Below are positions 33,496 through 33,622 of a stretch of DNA of 33,622 nt, in pieces. A program made the position numbers and the translations under genes. This DNA comes from CAYXDO01 sp964463485 (GTDB taxonomy: Bacteria; Myxococcota; Kuafuiibacteriia; Kuafuiibacteriales; Kuafuiibacteriaceae). Every line of letters begins with the position of its first letter. Position 1 is the first letter of the stretch. The notes under the pieces are model-generated. The model did no database searches. It had not been told where the DNA came from and saw only the letters and a program-made list of their open reading frames with translations. Location of the stretch: the NCBI GenBank assembly GCA_964463485.1, contig CAYXDO010000123.1, positions 1-33,622 of the forward strand. The letters run 5' to 3'.

Positions 33496-33622
33496 GGGTG
33501 TATTCTACCCGAACCGCGTACAGTCTGGTGCCTACACCCTGAAGTCGGTGCACGACCGACCTGCGGCGATTCAGTTGGGCGCAGATCCGCCTGGCCATGA
33601 GTCTTGGAATGCTCACGAAGAT

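Noticed and set aside
32314..33600. 428-codon + strand open frame at the end of the window
   Set aside because: Antisense to the lipoprotein gene, which has a clear signal peptide and domain pattern; the + frame is Arg-rich without structure.

Overview
This window looks like chromosomal DNA of a GC-rich Gram-negative bacterium, most likely a myxobacterium (Myxococcota). That is an inference from codon usage, the many GTG/TTG starts, the large share of lipoproteins, an outer-membrane barrel protein, and large uncharacterised secreted proteins ending in or near a membrane anchor. No 16S, tRNA or other RNA gene was recognised. There is one assembly gap of 100 N at 15484-15583, and it lies inside a short tandem-repeat array.

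Layout. 1-2500: a short tandem array, then a SurA-N-like secreted protein, a RimI-type acetyltransferase, a nuclease-fold lipoprotein and a MobA-like nucleotidyltransferase, all on the + strand with overlaps or short gaps. 2642-3134 (-): a DUF4160-DUF2442 pair. 3243-6202 (+): a PerR-like regulator behind a promoter that carries a PerR-box-like site, then a rubredoxin-less rubrerythrin, a GlpC/HdrD-type iron-sulfur protein and a DUF3501 protein; this reads as a peroxide-response operon. 6301-8981: a lipoprotein and a membrane-spermidine-synthase fusion. 9034-11666: a membrane-anchored sigma-region-4-like protein, a TPR/membrane protein and a small lipoprotein in one tight operon.

11668-15149: the translation cluster rpmE-DUF1385-prfA-prmC, preceded by a nested inverted repeat. 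15153-16886 (-): a small cysteine-rich lipoprotein, the gapped array and a D-Ala-D-Ala carboxypeptidase-type enzyme. 17039-19543: three poorly characterised genes, one TerB-like. 19721-24762 (-): an LpqY-SugA-SugB-like ABC importer without an ATPase gene, and a beta-barrel outer-membrane protein. 24859-26037: alanine racemase. 26361-29969: a large lipoprotein and FtsH. 30402-32050: a module with unusual codon use, a 96-residue protein followed by an ImmA/IrrE-type metallopeptidase gene broken by two frameshifts. 32164-33495 (-): a lipoprotein with a probable LamG-like C-terminal domain.

The most interesting points are the PerR-controlled rubrerythrin/Fe-S/DUF3501 operon, the membrane-bound sigma-like operon, the broken ImmA module (one lesion is a precise 10-bp tandem duplication), and a set of different but related purine-rich tandem arrays in intergenic positions, one of which coincides with the assembly gap.
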